Source: Neobacillus sp. PS3-34 (GTDB lineage: Bacteria > Bacillota > Bacilli > Bacillales > Cytobacillaceae). From it: DNA of 64,000 nucleotides. The position numbers and the translations under genes are program-made. Positions within the stretch are counted from its first letter, which is position 1. The number at the start of each line of letters is the position of its first letter. The notes under the pieces are model-generated. The model was not told where the DNA came from. It saw only the letters and a program-made list of their open reading frames with translations, and did no database searches. This document shows positions 18,301-27,314 of the stretch, one piece after another. Where the stretch lies: assembly GCF_030915465.1 (NCBI RefSeq), contig NZ_CP133267.1, positions 2,758,501-2,822,500 of the forward strand, written 5' to 3'.

Positions 18301-19612
18301 ACATCAGTATCATTGTTAAGGACACCTGTATTGCCGGTAATCGCTAGGGAAGAATCCTCGGCTGTCGTGAACTGATCCTGCGCCGCAACTGGGGCATCAT
18401 TTATTGCGGCAATCGAGACTGCGATAGTTGCCGTGTTGGACTCGCCGGTAACGTCACTAATTTTATAAGTAAATGAATCCGTGCCAGTTGCATTGCTATG
18501 TGGTGTGTAAACAAATTCACCTGTTGTAGGGTTGATGGTGACGTTTCCTTTTGAACCGTCAGTAACCAGGTGATAAGTTAACTCTGTATTGTCGATGTCG
18601 CTTCCGGAAAGCTGGCCATTTTTCTGCGTATCCTCTGTCACGTCCAAAGTTCCGTCCTGTGCCGTTGGCGAGTCATTTACTGCGGCAACATTGATCGTAA
18701 CTAAGATTGGTGCAGATTCCTTGGAACCATCGTTTACTTTGTATGTAAAAGTGTCGACACCGTTAAAATTGGCATTGGGCTGATAGGTAAATGAGCCATC
18801 GTTTTTAAGAGTCAGTGCTCCGTTCACTGGCTGTGTAACAGATGAAACGGATAACGTGTCATTTTCGATATCAATCACATCAGCTGCTAAACTGGCTGTT
18901 ACATTTAGTTCCGTATCCTCGTTAACACTGTAATCCTTAGGTAATCCTAATGGCGCATCATTTATATTCCTCATTGAAATGATGTAATTATTATCTGTTA
19001 ATGGAGGAGTGTTTGAGCCGTTCTTTTGGCTGGCGATCAACGTCATAAGGGCAAGGACATCGGCATTCGTTACGCTGCCATCTTTGTCGATATCGTACTT
19101 TTTTAATTCCTCAGGACTGACGATAATTAATCCCTTTGCTACTTTTGAAACAAAGAGGGCATCAGAGGAGCTAACCGTACCATCACCGTTTATATCTCCC
19201 GTTCTATCAATTGTTACTTGAAAGGTTTCAGTAATTGCAAGGCCAGTGTGGTCTGTAGCCGTAACAGTAATTGTTGTCGTACCGTAGCCCTGAATTGTTA
19301 ATAAAAGTGCTTTATCGGAAACTGCGGCAGTCGCCACATTTTGTTGACTGGAAGCTGCGGATAAAGCCAGTGTATTGATGTCAAGGCGCGGGAAATGCTG
19401 GCCCATGTTAATGGAGACAGTCGATCCGTTTTCAGACATTGCTGACTTCGCCAGGAAAAATCCTCCGAAACTATGATATTACTATTTTGTGGACTTGGGG
19501 GTGCCACAGCTAAAGCATTGCTAATAGGCATTGCTGTTAAGGAAATCCCTAAAAAGACCGCGAGCCCTTTTTTACTCAATGGTAAAAATGTTCTATTTTT
19601 TCCTTCTCTCAA
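15329..19612 (-). CDS. Giant secreted adhesin: dockerin, cadherin-like repeats, lamin-tail-like end (two frameshifts)
   Basis: The TTG start at 19612 has GGTGAG upstream and begins a signal peptide. After an Ig-like region comes a dockerin (19026-19199) with two calcium loops, DINGDGTVSSSD and DIDKDGSVTNAD. There follow tandem cadherin/VCBS-like repeats, each starting NDAP, and two Ig-like repeats. The C-terminal domain of about 200 residues has features of a lamin-tail/surface domain (ISEYLQSDNGRVAIEIYN, GIVNVAFVLKKNG). Two indels break the frame: a lost T near 19453 and an extra G near 15923. The reconstruction is about 1,425 residues. It is probably a large calcium-stabilised surface or biofilm protein tethered through the cohesin protein encoded next. 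Confidence 0.78.
16740..18430 (-). repeat. Direct DNA repeats of 567 bp inside the adhesin gene
   Basis: Near-identical copies repeat every 567 bp, each encoding two cadherin-like units. For example, the segment at 16956-17213 returns at 17523-17780 with only a few changes. Such DNA can expand or contract by recombination and is difficult to assemble. Confidence 0.8.
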
Positions 19613-19730
19613 CTAACTCACCATCCTAAAAAAGAACCAGGAAATTCCCATGAATATCCTGATTGTGATAATATTTTCAAGTATAATAGCATTTACCAAT
19701 ATTCTCAAGACAAAATTCGACACGAAAAGG

Positions 19731-19770
19731 GTGACAGGCACCTTCCAGTTAGCTGGAAGGTGCCTGTCAC
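19731..19770. repeat. REP palindrome 11
   Basis: Full inverted repeat with loop TTAGC, upstream of the adhesin. Confidence 0.9.
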
Positions 19771-20254
19771 CCTTTTAAATGTGAAATATCCTTGAATTTT
19801 TATAAAATATTATTTTTTCTCATAATTTATGAAAATTTGATTTTGAAGGCGAAAAATGAAGAGGTAATGACACTGAAAAGGTAAAAGATTGAAGCTTTTT
19901 TAGAATAGATGACTGGAGAAAACCCAGATTATACGAGGAAATTCCTAATATGGAAAAATTTATTATACTAAGAAAATAAAAATCAGTCAAATTCTCCTTG
20001 AAAGAGAGAAAAAGCTGGGATAAATCGAGCGGAAAAAATATCTGTACAAATTATTGTCGAAATATGATAATAATGTCGAGAGGGATGAAATGGAATAATA
20101 TAACAGTTAATTCCTATATCAAGAGTAGAAATGGATTACACTTTATTGATATAAATTGCTTTTGCCTACTTCAAAAACTTCAATCTCATCTAGAGGCGAT
20201 CGATCGTCACGATGAACTTCTTTTTCCACCTTTACGATCCTTCACCAGGATAAA

Positions 20255-20368
20255 TTAAAACCAAACCACTACATCTGCCACAGTGCCAACACTCAGAAAA
20301 AAACAAAGCAAAGATAATATAAGAATCGTATTATTCGAGACATCTGGATCCTGCCAATATTTACGCAT
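20255..20368 (-). CDS. Possible 37-residue hydrophobic peptide (toxin-like)
   Basis: A minus-strand frame encodes MRKYWQDPDVSNNTILILSL followed by more hydrophobic residues and ends ADVVVWF. A short charged head plus one membrane helix is typical of type I toxins. The ribosome site is weak and no family match is claimed. An overlapping plus-strand unit with AAGGAGGTGAGGAGG at 20390-20401 could be an antisense or decayed toxin leader. Confidence 0.25.
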   Translation of the reverse strand: MRKYWQDPDVSNNTILILSLLCFFLSVGTVADVVVWF

Positions 20369-20561
20369 GCTATTTCTTTTATGAAAAGGAGGTGAGGAGG
20401 ATGTGAAAGAAAAGCTGCATTTAGCATCAAATTGCGTGGAAAACAAAACCCCCGGGCGATTCGTCATGGGTGACAGATCCCGAGGGCTTGTGTGTTGGGT
20501 ATACCAACTAAGCTAGTATACCCTTTTTCAAAAGAATTGTAATCAAATAGGAGGGGAATTA

Positions 20562-21116
20562 GTGATTATTTTGGACAATTACATTATAAATGAAGAAACA
20601 GTGCTGCTTACGGGTGAGTATGATGACTTTGGAAACCTTTGGACAAGGGTTATTGAAGGCAAAAAAACATTTTTGGTGAGGATGCCGCCAATACAGCTTA
20701 TCAATAAGACGTTGCTGCGCCTCGGCTCAAACTTTCAGGCAGCACGCCAAAGCTCAAAGGACTTACTTGGTGAAATCCATATGTACCCGATAAAGATTAA
20801 TGCAACTCTCGGAATCTGGCTGTTTCCGACAAAGTCCTTTAACAAACCCGATTGCGTTTGGTTCTCTCTAATACATATTGGAAAGACGAGGGCGGTTGGC
20901 ATACGTAAAACGGAAATAATGCTGAGCTATGGACATTCCTTCTGCTTAGGGATGAGGGAAAATGCCTTTAATAATAAGCGCCACAAAGCTCAGGAACTAA
21001 GGGAACTCATCTCCAGGAACTTAAGGAGCCCGCTGATTTTTTATGTCGAGCCCCGAAAAGGCTTCAGGATAATCGAAGGCCAAGGAAGAATTAAGAAGTA
21101 CAGGATTAAAGAATAA
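20562..21116 (+). CDS. comK: Competence transcription factor ComK
   Basis: ComK is the master activator of genetic competence in Bacillus; it binds AT-rich K-boxes in late competence promoters and in its own promoter. The 184-residue protein shows the family pattern: the VRMPPIQLINKTLLRLGSNF segment, GIWLFPT before the conserved CVWFSLIHI, and a following GIRKTEIMLSYGHS. The GTG start is preceded by GGAGGGG. It is read alone, and the stop abuts REP palindrome 12. The C-terminus is rather basic and may hold the targeting region for MecA/ClpC degradation, as in B. subtilis. B. subtilis ComK is of similar length. Confidence 0.88.
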   Translation: MIILDNYIINEETVLLTGEYDDFGNLWTRVIEGKKTFLVRMPPIQLINKTLLRLGSNFQAARQSSKDLLGEIHMYPIKINATLGIWLFPTKSFNKPDCVWFSLIHIGKTRAVGIRKTEIMLSYGHSFCLGMRENAFNNKRHKAQELRELISRNLRSPLIFYVEPRKGFRIIEGQGRIKKYRIKE

Positions 21117-21119
21117 TGA

Positions 21120-21159
21120 GTGACAGGCACCTTCCAGTTGGCTGGAAGGTGCCTGTCAC
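21120..21159. repeat. REP palindrome 12 (left flank of RAYT)
   Basis: Full inverted repeat with loop GTTGGC, identical to the copy on the other side of the transposase gene. Confidence 0.95.
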
Positions 21160-21180
21160 CCAAAAAAGGAGGAGAACGTT

Positions 21181-21741
21181 ATGGCTAGAAAAAGAAGAGA
21201 GTGGGTTCCATATGCCTACCATCATATTTATTCGAGGGGGAACAACCGGCAGGATCTCTTTTGTGATGAAACAGATATGCAGGAGGCTTTCCGTCTATTG
21301 ACGATGATTCACAAAGTCACCCCCATCTCCATCTCCGCGTACTGCATTATGACAAACCACTATCATTTCCTGTTAAAGTCAGAGCATGTATCCATTTCAA
21401 AAATCATGGCCGCTTTTAATAGAAGATATACGGACTACTTTAATCGTAAGTACGAGCATGTCGGGCATGTGTTCCAGCATCGCTTCAATAGCGACCCGAT
21501 TCCATTTACCCTGGAGCTTCTCCGTGCAAGCAGATACATCCACCGCAACCCTATCGCCACCGAGCCCCCGATGGTCGCCCGTATGGAAGATTACCCCTAC
21601 AGCAGTTATATGTATTACAAAAAATCCATCACCCCGCCTTTTCCATTCTTGAACCTTCAAGTTCTGTCCTCTAGTACATCCATAATAGCAGCTGAAGCGA
21701 GCCGTTTAAGTTATTGCCGTTATGTTGAGGAGGAGGAGTGA
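21181..21741 (+). CDS. REP-associated tyrosine transposase (RAYT, IS200-like Y1)
   Basis: RAYTs are single-strand DNA transposases related to IS200/IS605 TnpA that bind and cut REP hairpins. The 186-residue protein has the HUH metal motif His60-Tyr61-His62 in MTNHYHFLL, and the catalytic tyrosine is probably Tyr119 in ASRYIHRNP, a hallmark of this branch. The N-terminal HHIYSRGNNRQDLF is also typical. Start: ATG after AAGGAGGAG. The stop codon lies inside the downstream palindrome. Intact motifs suggest that it is active or recently active. Unlike a true IS it is probably single copy, but this cannot be seen from one window. Confidence 0.9.
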   Translation: MARKRREWVPYAYHHIYSRGNNRQDLFCDETDMQEAFRLLTMIHKVTPISISAYCIMTNHYHFLLKSEHVSISKIMAAFNRRYTDYFNRKYEHVGHVFQHRFNSDPIPFTLELLRASRYIHRNPIATEPPMVARMEDYPYSSYMYYKKSITPPFPFLNLQVLSSSTSIIAAEASRLSYCRYVEEEE

Positions 21742-21777
21742 CAGGCACCTTCCAGTTGGCTGGAAGGTGCCTGTCAC
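21738..21777. repeat. REP palindrome 13 (right flank of RAYT)
   Basis: Full inverted repeat with loop GTTGGC. Its first bases include the transposase stop codon. Confidence 0.95.
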
Positions 21778-21975
21778 CGAACTAAATCTCCGTCTACGTC
21801 TCAAGCCCTAGTTTTCTTTACTATCCTGGTCTGTAGAAAAAGGGACTGTTGTGGTGTATTGTTATGTTTAAGTGATCCGTTCCCATTATATGTGAATTTT
21901 TCATTAAGCAGTGAAACATTGCCCATAGGATTTACGTATAAATAGGTAGGGAAAACAGTCAGGAGTGGATGTAGT

Positions 21976-22632
21976 ATGAACCCGTTTTTCTCTTTAATTG
22001 TCCGGACCTTTGTCGCCATCCCTGTAACGGCGATCGTATGGCTGTTCAGTTTTTTTGCCTTTGACCAACCCTTTTTTCTCGCATCAGCTTTTGGGATAGG
22101 CGGCGGGATTGTTGTCTGGTGGATCCTCAGTGTCATTACGAAAGTGCGCTTTTTAAAAAAGAACAGGCTGACAGGCAAAGAGTATCGCTATATTAAGAAA
22201 AACCTGGATGAAGCGAAAAAGAAAATCAAGCGCTTGAACAAAACGCTTTTTTCACTTCGCCAGCTCTCATCGCTCAAGGTAAGAATCGATCTTTTACGGA
22301 TGGTAAAAAAAATATACAACATGACGAAAAAAGAACCGAAGCGGTTTTATGAGGCGGAACCGTTTTATTTTTCACATTTAGATTCGGTCCTCGAGCTGAC
22401 AGAGAAGTATGTTTTCCTGTCGTCACAGCCTAAAAAGAATCGGGAAATAGACCAGTCACTATACGAAACGCGGCAATTGCTTGAGGAACTGACCAGGACT
22501 GTAGAAAGCGATCTTTACCAGGTCGTTTCAGCTGATGTTGAGCATCTCAATTTTGAAATTGATGTAGCAAAACGAACGATTAAAACACAAAAGGACTCCA
22601 AATTCATTGATCATAACAGGAGGTTAAAATGA
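21976..22632 (+). CDS. xpaC: XpaC-like protein
   Basis: The 218-residue protein has two N-terminal hydrophobic helices (about 8-30 and 35-58) and a long cytoplasmic, mostly helical part rich in Lys and Glu. It resembles B. subtilis XpaC, first described as affecting hydrolysis of 5-bromo-4-chloroindolyl phosphate; its true role is unknown. The ATGA overlap with the telA start shows translational coupling, and xpaC-telA pairs are common in Bacillus. This context supports the assignment better than the sequence alone. Confidence 0.8.
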   Translation: MNPFFSLIVRTFVAIPVTAIVWLFSFFAFDQPFFLASAFGIGGGIVVWWILSVITKVRFLKKNRLTGKEYRYIKKNLDEAKKKIKRLNKTLFSLRQLSSLKVRIDLLRMVKKIYNMTKKEPKRFYEAEPFYFSHLDSVLELTEKYVFLSSQPKKNREIDQSLYETRQLLEELTRTVESDLYQVVSADVEHLNFEIDVAKRTIKTQKDSKFIDHNRRLK

Positions 22633-23804
22633 GCGAAAAAAATGCCGATTTGTTCAACAGTACAGGCAATGTAATGGACGATATTCTCGCAAACCCATTT
22701 GGGGAAAATCCAAGTATGGAGCTCCATGAGGTAAAGCAGCCGAATACTTCGAAGCCTACAAGGCTTATTGACGTCATTCCTGAGGAAAATAAAGCAAAAG
22801 CATATCAGCTTGCGGAGCAGATTGATCCCAAAAACCATCAGGCCATGATTTCGTATGGCACGCAGGCACAGGAAAAGCTGTTATCCTTCTCACACACCAT
22901 GCTTGAGCATGTTCAAAAAAAGGACATCGGTGAGGTTGGGGAAATTATCGGCGACCTTATGAAAAGGCTAAATGAAATGAGTCCGGATGAACTGCGGGCG
23001 GAGAAGCCATCCTTTTTTGCGCGCATGTTTGGGAAACTGTCAGGATCGGTCCAGGAAATATTGTCAAAATACCAAAAGACAGGTGCACAAATCGATCGGA
23101 TTAGTGTAAAACTGGATCGAAGCAAGAATGTCCTTTTAAGCGATATTTCCATGCTGGAAAAGCTCTACGAACATAATAAGGAATATTTCCATGCTTTAAA
23201 TGTGTATATCGCAGCGGGTGAGCTGAAGCTGGATGAGCTCCATGAAAAAACAATTCCGGCTTTGAGGAAGGGTGCTGAGGAGTCCGGGGACCAAATGAAG
23301 TTCCAGGAAGTAAACGATATGGTCCAATTTGCAGACCGGCTGGATAAGCGTTTGTATGATCTGAAGCTGAGCAGGGAAATTACGATCCAAAGCGCACCGC
23401 AAATCCGGCTAATCCAAAATACAAACCAGGCATTGGTCGAGAAAATCCAATCCTCAATCATGACGGCGATTCCATTATGGAAAAACCAGGTTGCGATTGC
23501 ATTGACCCTGATCCGGCAGCGCCACGCCGTAGAGGCGCAGAAGCAGGTTTCGAAAACGACCAATGATCTATTGTTGAAGAATGCGGAGATGCTAAAAACC
23601 AACACAATAGAAGCGGCAAGAGAAAATGAGCGCGGACTTGTCGATATTGAGACATTGAAGAAAACCCAGGAAAGCCTGATTTCCACACTTGAGGAAACCT
23701 TGAGAATCCAGGAGGATGGCCGAAACAAACGCCGCCAGGCAGAACACGAACTGGCATCCATGGAACAGGAGCTCCGGCAAAAGCTGCTTGAAATTAAAAA
23801 ATAA
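22629..23804 (+). CDS. telA: TelA-family toxic anion resistance protein
   Basis: This 391-residue soluble, largely helical protein belongs to the TelA family, associated with tellurite and other envelope stress resistance in Gram-positive bacteria. Family features include an Asp/Pro-rich N-terminal segment, [19 protein letters not shown], and the long coiled-coil C-terminal half ([20 protein letters not shown]). It has no membrane helix; the preceding XpaC may tether it. It overlaps xpaC by four bases and ends against REP palindrome 14. The biochemical mechanism is not known for the family. Confidence 0.86.
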   Translation: MSEKNADLFNSTGNVMDDILANPFGENPSMELHEVKQPNTSKPTRLIDVIPEENKAKAYQLAEQIDPKNHQAMISYGTQAQEKLLSFSHTMLEHVQKKDIGEVGEIIGDLMKRLNEMSPDELRAEKPSFFARMFGKLSGSVQEILSKYQKTGAQIDRISVKLDRSKNVLLSDISMLEKLYEHNKEYFHALNVYIAAGELKLDELHEKTIPALRKGAEESGDQMKFQEVNDMVQFADRLDKRLYDLKLSREITIQSAPQIRLIQNTNQALVEKIQSSIMTAIPLWKNQVAIALTLIRQRHAVEAQKQVSKTTNDLLLKNAEMLKTNTIEAARENERGLVDIETLKKTQESLISTLEETLRIQEDGRNKRRQAEHELASMEQELRQKLLEIKK

Positions 23805-23807
23805 TGG

Positions 23808-23847
23808 GTGACAGGCACCTTCCAGTCAACTGGAAGGTGCCTGTCAC
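23808..23847. repeat. REP palindrome 14
   Basis: Full inverted repeat with loop GTCAAC, four bases after the telA stop and between convergent genes; a likely terminator. Confidence 0.9.
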
Positions 23848-23863
23848 TTTTTACAGTCACTTT

Positions 23864-24848
23864 TTATAGTATTCTTAAATTCCATTCGTTGGAGATCTGT
23901 TTTAAAAGCATTACTCCAGCTGTGCTGTTGCCATATTTGTCTATGGCTGGCCCGTAACTCCGATGCCCCAAGGTGCTGATTCCGGTCTTTTATCGGATGG
24001 ACTACCTATACTGGAAGGTATAGCTGCCATGATCCCGCCTGAAACTCCGCTTTTGGCAGGGATGCCGACAAATGCAGCGAATCTTCCCGAGTAGTCGTAC
24101 ATACCGCAGGTAAACATGAGTGTTTTTGTCAGGCTGGCAATTTCCTTTGTGAAAATTTGTCGGCCTGTTAATGGATAAACCCCGTCCCTTGCTAAAATTA
24201 ATCCGATCACGGCAAGGTCTGTTACACTCAGCTCAATCGAGCATAATTTAAGGTACACTTCGATTGCTTCTTCCACATCGGATAACAGGAACCCCGTTTC
24301 TTTAAGCCAGTAGGCAAGGGAACGGTTCCGATTTGCGGTATTCCACTCAGACCAAAATACCTCTTCATTGATCACAGGTTTTCTGCCAATCATTTGCTCT
24401 ATTAAATGAAGCAAACCTTCGACTTTCTCGCCTGGGGAGTCGCCCGGCAGCAGGGACGCTACCGTAATGGCTCCCGCGTTGATCATCGGATTAAATGGCC
24501 CGGATGGCTTAATTCTAAGCGGAAAATGGAGTTGAATGCATCACCAGTCGGTTCCACATCCACATAATTCAATACATGTGAAATGCCATGGAATGAACAG
24601 GCATGAATAAAGCTGATTACTTTTGAAATGCTTTGCAGGGTAAAGCCTTGGTCGGTATCCCCGGATTTAATGAGCGTTCCATCCTCAGAAAGCATGCAGA
24701 TGCCTAGATGATTGCAGTCAGCTTTCTGGAGTGCGGGAATATAACTGGCACAAGAACCTTCAACAGTAAACGGTTTGAACTGATCAATCCATTCATCCAG
24801 TTTTTGCTTCATCAGTATAGATTTAAGAGAATCAGAGGTATTCAACAA
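23864..24848 (-). CDS. glsA: Glutaminase (two frameshifts)
   Basis: Glutaminase converts glutamine to glutamate and ammonia in the cytoplasm using a serine/lysine dyad of the beta-lactamase-like fold. The dyad is seen as Ser73 and Lys76 in LQSISKV. The gene is split by a lost C near 24496, which hides the family motif PFNPMINAGAI, and by a lost A near 23957, after which the other frame gives SYGPAIDKYGNSTAG and the true end at 23864. The reconstruction is about 328 residues, close to the usual length. The start is a TTG with AAGGGG upstream; an ATG twelve codons later is possible. The segment IPSSIGSPSDKRPE before the last motif is unusual and could hide another small error. Confidence 0.82.
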
Positions 24849-24931
24849 AGAAAGCGCCCCTTTTCAACGATCTTTGCTTTCAGTGTAATCTCCTTAAATA
24901 GGCGTAGTAAATAAGGATAAATGAAAATTTG

Positions 24932-24971
24932 GTGACAGGCACCTTCTAAAAATATGGAAGGTGCCTGTCAC
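24932..24971. repeat. REP palindrome 15
   Basis: Full inverted repeat with an AT-rich loop, between the divergent glsA and protease genes. Confidence 0.9.
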
Positions 24972-25057
24972 CTGTAAATTTTTGTAGACATAACCATTTA
25001 TTTACTATTAAAATTAAAAATGGATGAGAAAAAAATAATGCGCTCCAGGGGGAAAGA

Positions 25058-26410
25058 ATGAAAAAATTCAATTTTGCTATTTTAATTGTCTTCATTTTAT
25101 CTGCAGTAATGAACTTTGGCAGCAATACTGTCTTTGCGGCCACACAAACGATTAAGATGCTTGAGCCGAAGGTAACTATTTTAACAGGTGCCAGCAAAAC
25201 GCTTAAGCTAAAAGTAACAAACGTCGACTTGAAAAAAGTTAAATGGAAGAGCAGCGCACCTGCAGTCGTTTCCGTTGATAGTAAAGGAACGATTAAAGGA
25301 GTCACAAAAGGAACCTCCAATGTAACGGCTTATGTGCCAAGCACTAAAATCACGGCGACTGCAATTATTACCGTTAATCAAAAGCCCTTGGATGCAAAGG
25401 CAGCCTTTGCTAAAATCAATCCCTCTGTTGTCTATATTGAAGCGCTGGATAAAGACAAGAAATCTATCAGCTCCGGAAGTGGTGTCATTGTCCGCAAAGA
25501 TGGGGTAATCGCAACCAATTTTCATGTTATTGCTGATGTTACGGAAATCTACAGTGTTAATATCCGTTTAGCGAATGGTAAAGTCTACAATACTACCAAG
25601 GTACTTGGTTATGATGTTTCCAAGGATTTAGCTGTGTTAAAAGTAGATGGAGTACAGAGCCTGCCAGCCGTTACGATTGGGAATTCTGATAAGGTTAAAA
25701 CAGGTGATAAAGTTTTTGCACTAGGAAGCCCACTGGGCAAACAAAATAGTATTACAGAAGGAATCGTCAGCAATATTACAACCACAAAAAGTGGATTCAA
25801 GTATTTGGTATTTACTGCTCCTATCAGCCATGGAAATAGTGGAGGGGCTTTGATCAACTCGTACGGAGAATTAATCGGGATTAATGAGGCTACTTTTACA
25901 GACGGCCAAAATATGAATGTGGCGATTCCGGTTAATTATTATACAAAAATGAATCTTTCCCATCCGAAAACGATCCTGCAGGTAAATCATGAAGTTTATG
26001 TAGCAGTTGAAGGAGTTGGGAATACAAACGAAACGGAAGATAATGATGACTTTGATACAGCAAATGAAGTCACTTTCGCTGAAGGCGGACTTTCGGGCGC
26101 TTTAAAAGATGCAAATGATTTCGATGTTTTTTATTTCCTTGTCACTTCTAATTCGACGATTGAACTAAGTGGTGCTACCATCGATGCAGCACTTAGCAAA
26201 GATTTTGGCTTTAGTATCTTCGATGAAGATGGAGAGGAAATAGAGTATGCTGACCCAGAGTATCAGGCTGAAACAGGCAAGTATGTTTGCAAATTAAAGC
26301 AAGAGCTTGCACCTGGCTACTACCATATCGGCATCTATGCAATAGACGACACGACACTTCCTTACAGTAATTCAGCCTACAGCGTGGAATATAAGATTAC
26401 AAAAAAATAA
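25058..26410 (+). CDS. Secreted trypsin-like serine protease with Ig-like and PPC domains
   Basis: The 450-residue precursor has a signal peptide (1-28, ending VFA) and a bacterial Ig-like (Big_2) domain (about 32-108, with VVSVDSKGTIKGVTKGTSNV). An HtrA/trypsin-type domain follows, with His156 in ATNFHVIAD, Asp190 in SKDLAVLK and Ser261 in SHGNSGGAL. The C-terminal pre-peptidase-like domain starts with ETEDNDDFDTANEV. There is no PDZ domain and no membrane anchor, so this is a free exoprotease, unlike HtrA. The start ATG follows GGGGGAAAG. A REP palindrome directly after the stop is the likely terminator. Confidence 0.88.
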   Translation: MKKFNFAILIVFILSAVMNFGSNTVFAATQTIKMLEPKVTILTGASKTLKLKVTNVDLKKVKWKSSAPAVVSVDSKGTIKGVTKGTSNVTAYVPSTKITATAIITVNQKPLDAKAAFAKINPSVVYIEALDKDKKSISSGSGVIVRKDGVIATNFHVIADVTEIYSVNIRLANGKVYNTTKVLGYDVSKDLAVLKVDGVQSLPAVTIGNSDKVKTGDKVFALGSPLGKQNSITEGIVSNITTTKSGFKYLVFTAPISHGNSGGALINSYGELIGINEATFTDGQNMNVAIPVNYYTKMNLSHPKTILQVNHEVYVAVEGVGNTNETEDNDDFDTANEVTFAEGGLSGALKDANDFDVFYFLVTSNSTIELSGATIDAALSKDFGFSIFDEDGEEIEYADPEYQAETGKYVCKLKQELAPGYYHIGIYAIDDTTLPYSNSAYSVEYKITKK

Positions 26411-26414
26411 AAAA

Positions 26415-26454
26415 GTGACAGGCACCTTCCAGTTTGCTGGAAGGTGCCTGTCAC
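26415..26454. repeat. REP palindrome 16
   Basis: Full inverted repeat five bases after the protease stop, between convergent genes. Confidence 0.9.
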
Positions 26455-27167
26455 TTATAAAGCAAAGAAGAGGGCTTGTCTTTGTTGGGATCGTTGGTTT
26501 TATACCAAAATTGAATGGTACCGTCCGCAAGCTCGGTATATTCAATGTCAGCTTCATTAAATGCCCGCTTAAGGCTGTCTCTTTCCAGCTCTTGCTTCAC
26601 TTTAAGTTCATTTATATAGGATTGAAATTCATTTCTGTCGTAGGTGCTCGAACTTCTTGTGACATCTAAATAAGTTAGAATAACAAGCCGCTGTTCCATA
26701 TCTGCCAGGAAAGCTTCCTTGTGTTCCTTGAATTCGGAGGGGGCATTCAACTGGATGGAGTTATTCATCAAATCTTTTACTGTGTCCCGTGCCTGCCGAA
26801 TATTATTTGTATTTTGGAAAGTGGGATTATTTAGCGAACTGACTATAGTATTAACAATCTGACTGCTTTTTTGAGTGTACTCCATGTTCTTTTCCAGATA
26901 TGAAACTATTTTTGCATGTTTATAAACAATATAATCGTTATATAAACTTTTAGGTATGTTAAAAAAGATGGATAGGAATAGGATGATGCCAATGATACTA
27001 AAAGTTGTCTTTGGTTTTAGCCTGCGTTTCCTGTTAAATGGGGAATCATCCCGTTCCTCCAGCTTCCGTTTAATAGGCGCATAAATGCTATCATCCGGGT
27101 TATATTGCCCGTTCATCTGCAATTCTTTCATTTGTCTCCTGAATTTTTTTTGAGCGGGGGTCAGCAT
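26451..27167 (-). CDS. Unknown single-pass membrane protein
   Basis: No family is recognised. The start at 27167 has GGAGG seven bases upstream. The 238-residue product has a basic cytoplasmic N-terminus (PAQKKFRRQMKELQ and KRKLEERDDSPFNRKRRLK), one transmembrane helix at about 61-80 (FSIIGIILFLSIFFNIP) and an extracellular helical domain of about 155 residues with regularly spaced charged and hydrophobic residues. The stop codon overlaps the REP palindrome. It may bind a partner outside the cell. Confidence 0.62.
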   Translation of the reverse strand: MLTPAQKKFRRQMKELQMNGQYNPDDSIYAPIKRKLEERDDSPFNRKRRLKPKTTFSIIGIILFLSIFFNIPKSLYNDYIVYKHAKIVSYLEKNMEYTQKSSQIVNTIVSSLNNPTFQNTNNIRQARDTVKDLMNNSIQLNAPSEFKEHKEAFLADMEQRLVILTYLDVTRSSSTYDRNEFQSYINELKVKQELERDSLKRAFNEADIEYTELADGTIQFWYKTNDPNKDKPSSLLYK

Positions 27168-27274
27168 AAGGATCCTCCAATAGAATAGAATGGGTTCTTT
27201 CAATAGGAATATTTACCCAAATTCTATTTTACTATAAAAATCCAAAATGTGACAAAAAACCACAAAAAAAAGGA

Positions 27275-27314
27275 GTGACAGGCACCTTCCAGTTTCCTGG
27301 ATGGTGCCTGTCAC
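27275..27314. repeat. REP palindrome 17
   Basis: Full inverted repeat with mixed arms (CTTCCA against TGGATG), overlapping the stop of the GGDEF gene. Confidence 0.9.

Larger units (their letters stand above)
19613..20561. other. Long intergenic region before comK
   Basis: This 950-base stretch holds the adhesin promoter region, REP palindrome 11, AT-rich DNA without convincing genes, and a structured segment at about 20255-20525. That segment has a small hydrophobic minus-strand frame, a strong AGGAGGTGAGGAGG site and a CCCCCGGG/CCCGAGGG hairpin, reminiscent of type I toxin loci. The 86-codon frame at 19998-20258 lacks a ribosome site and looks spurious. Confidence 0.55.
21120..21777 (+). 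mobile_element. RAYT unit: transposase gene flanked by two identical REP palindromes
   Basis: The 658-bp unit comprises REP palindrome 12, the Y1 transposase gene and REP palindrome 13. Both palindromes share the same loop. This is the expected arrangement of a REP-associated tyrosine transposase that recognises the dispersed palindromes. At least 18 more loci of the repeat occur in this window. Confidence 0.8.

Noticed and set aside
19998..20258. 86-codon plus-strand frame before comK
   Set aside because: No ribosome site, odd composition and no resemblance to a protein domain.
20403..20516. GTG-started 37-codon frame with a strong AGGAGG site
   Set aside because: It runs through the CCCCCGGG hairpin and its composition does not look protein-like; it is better explained as a leader or toxin-locus remnant.
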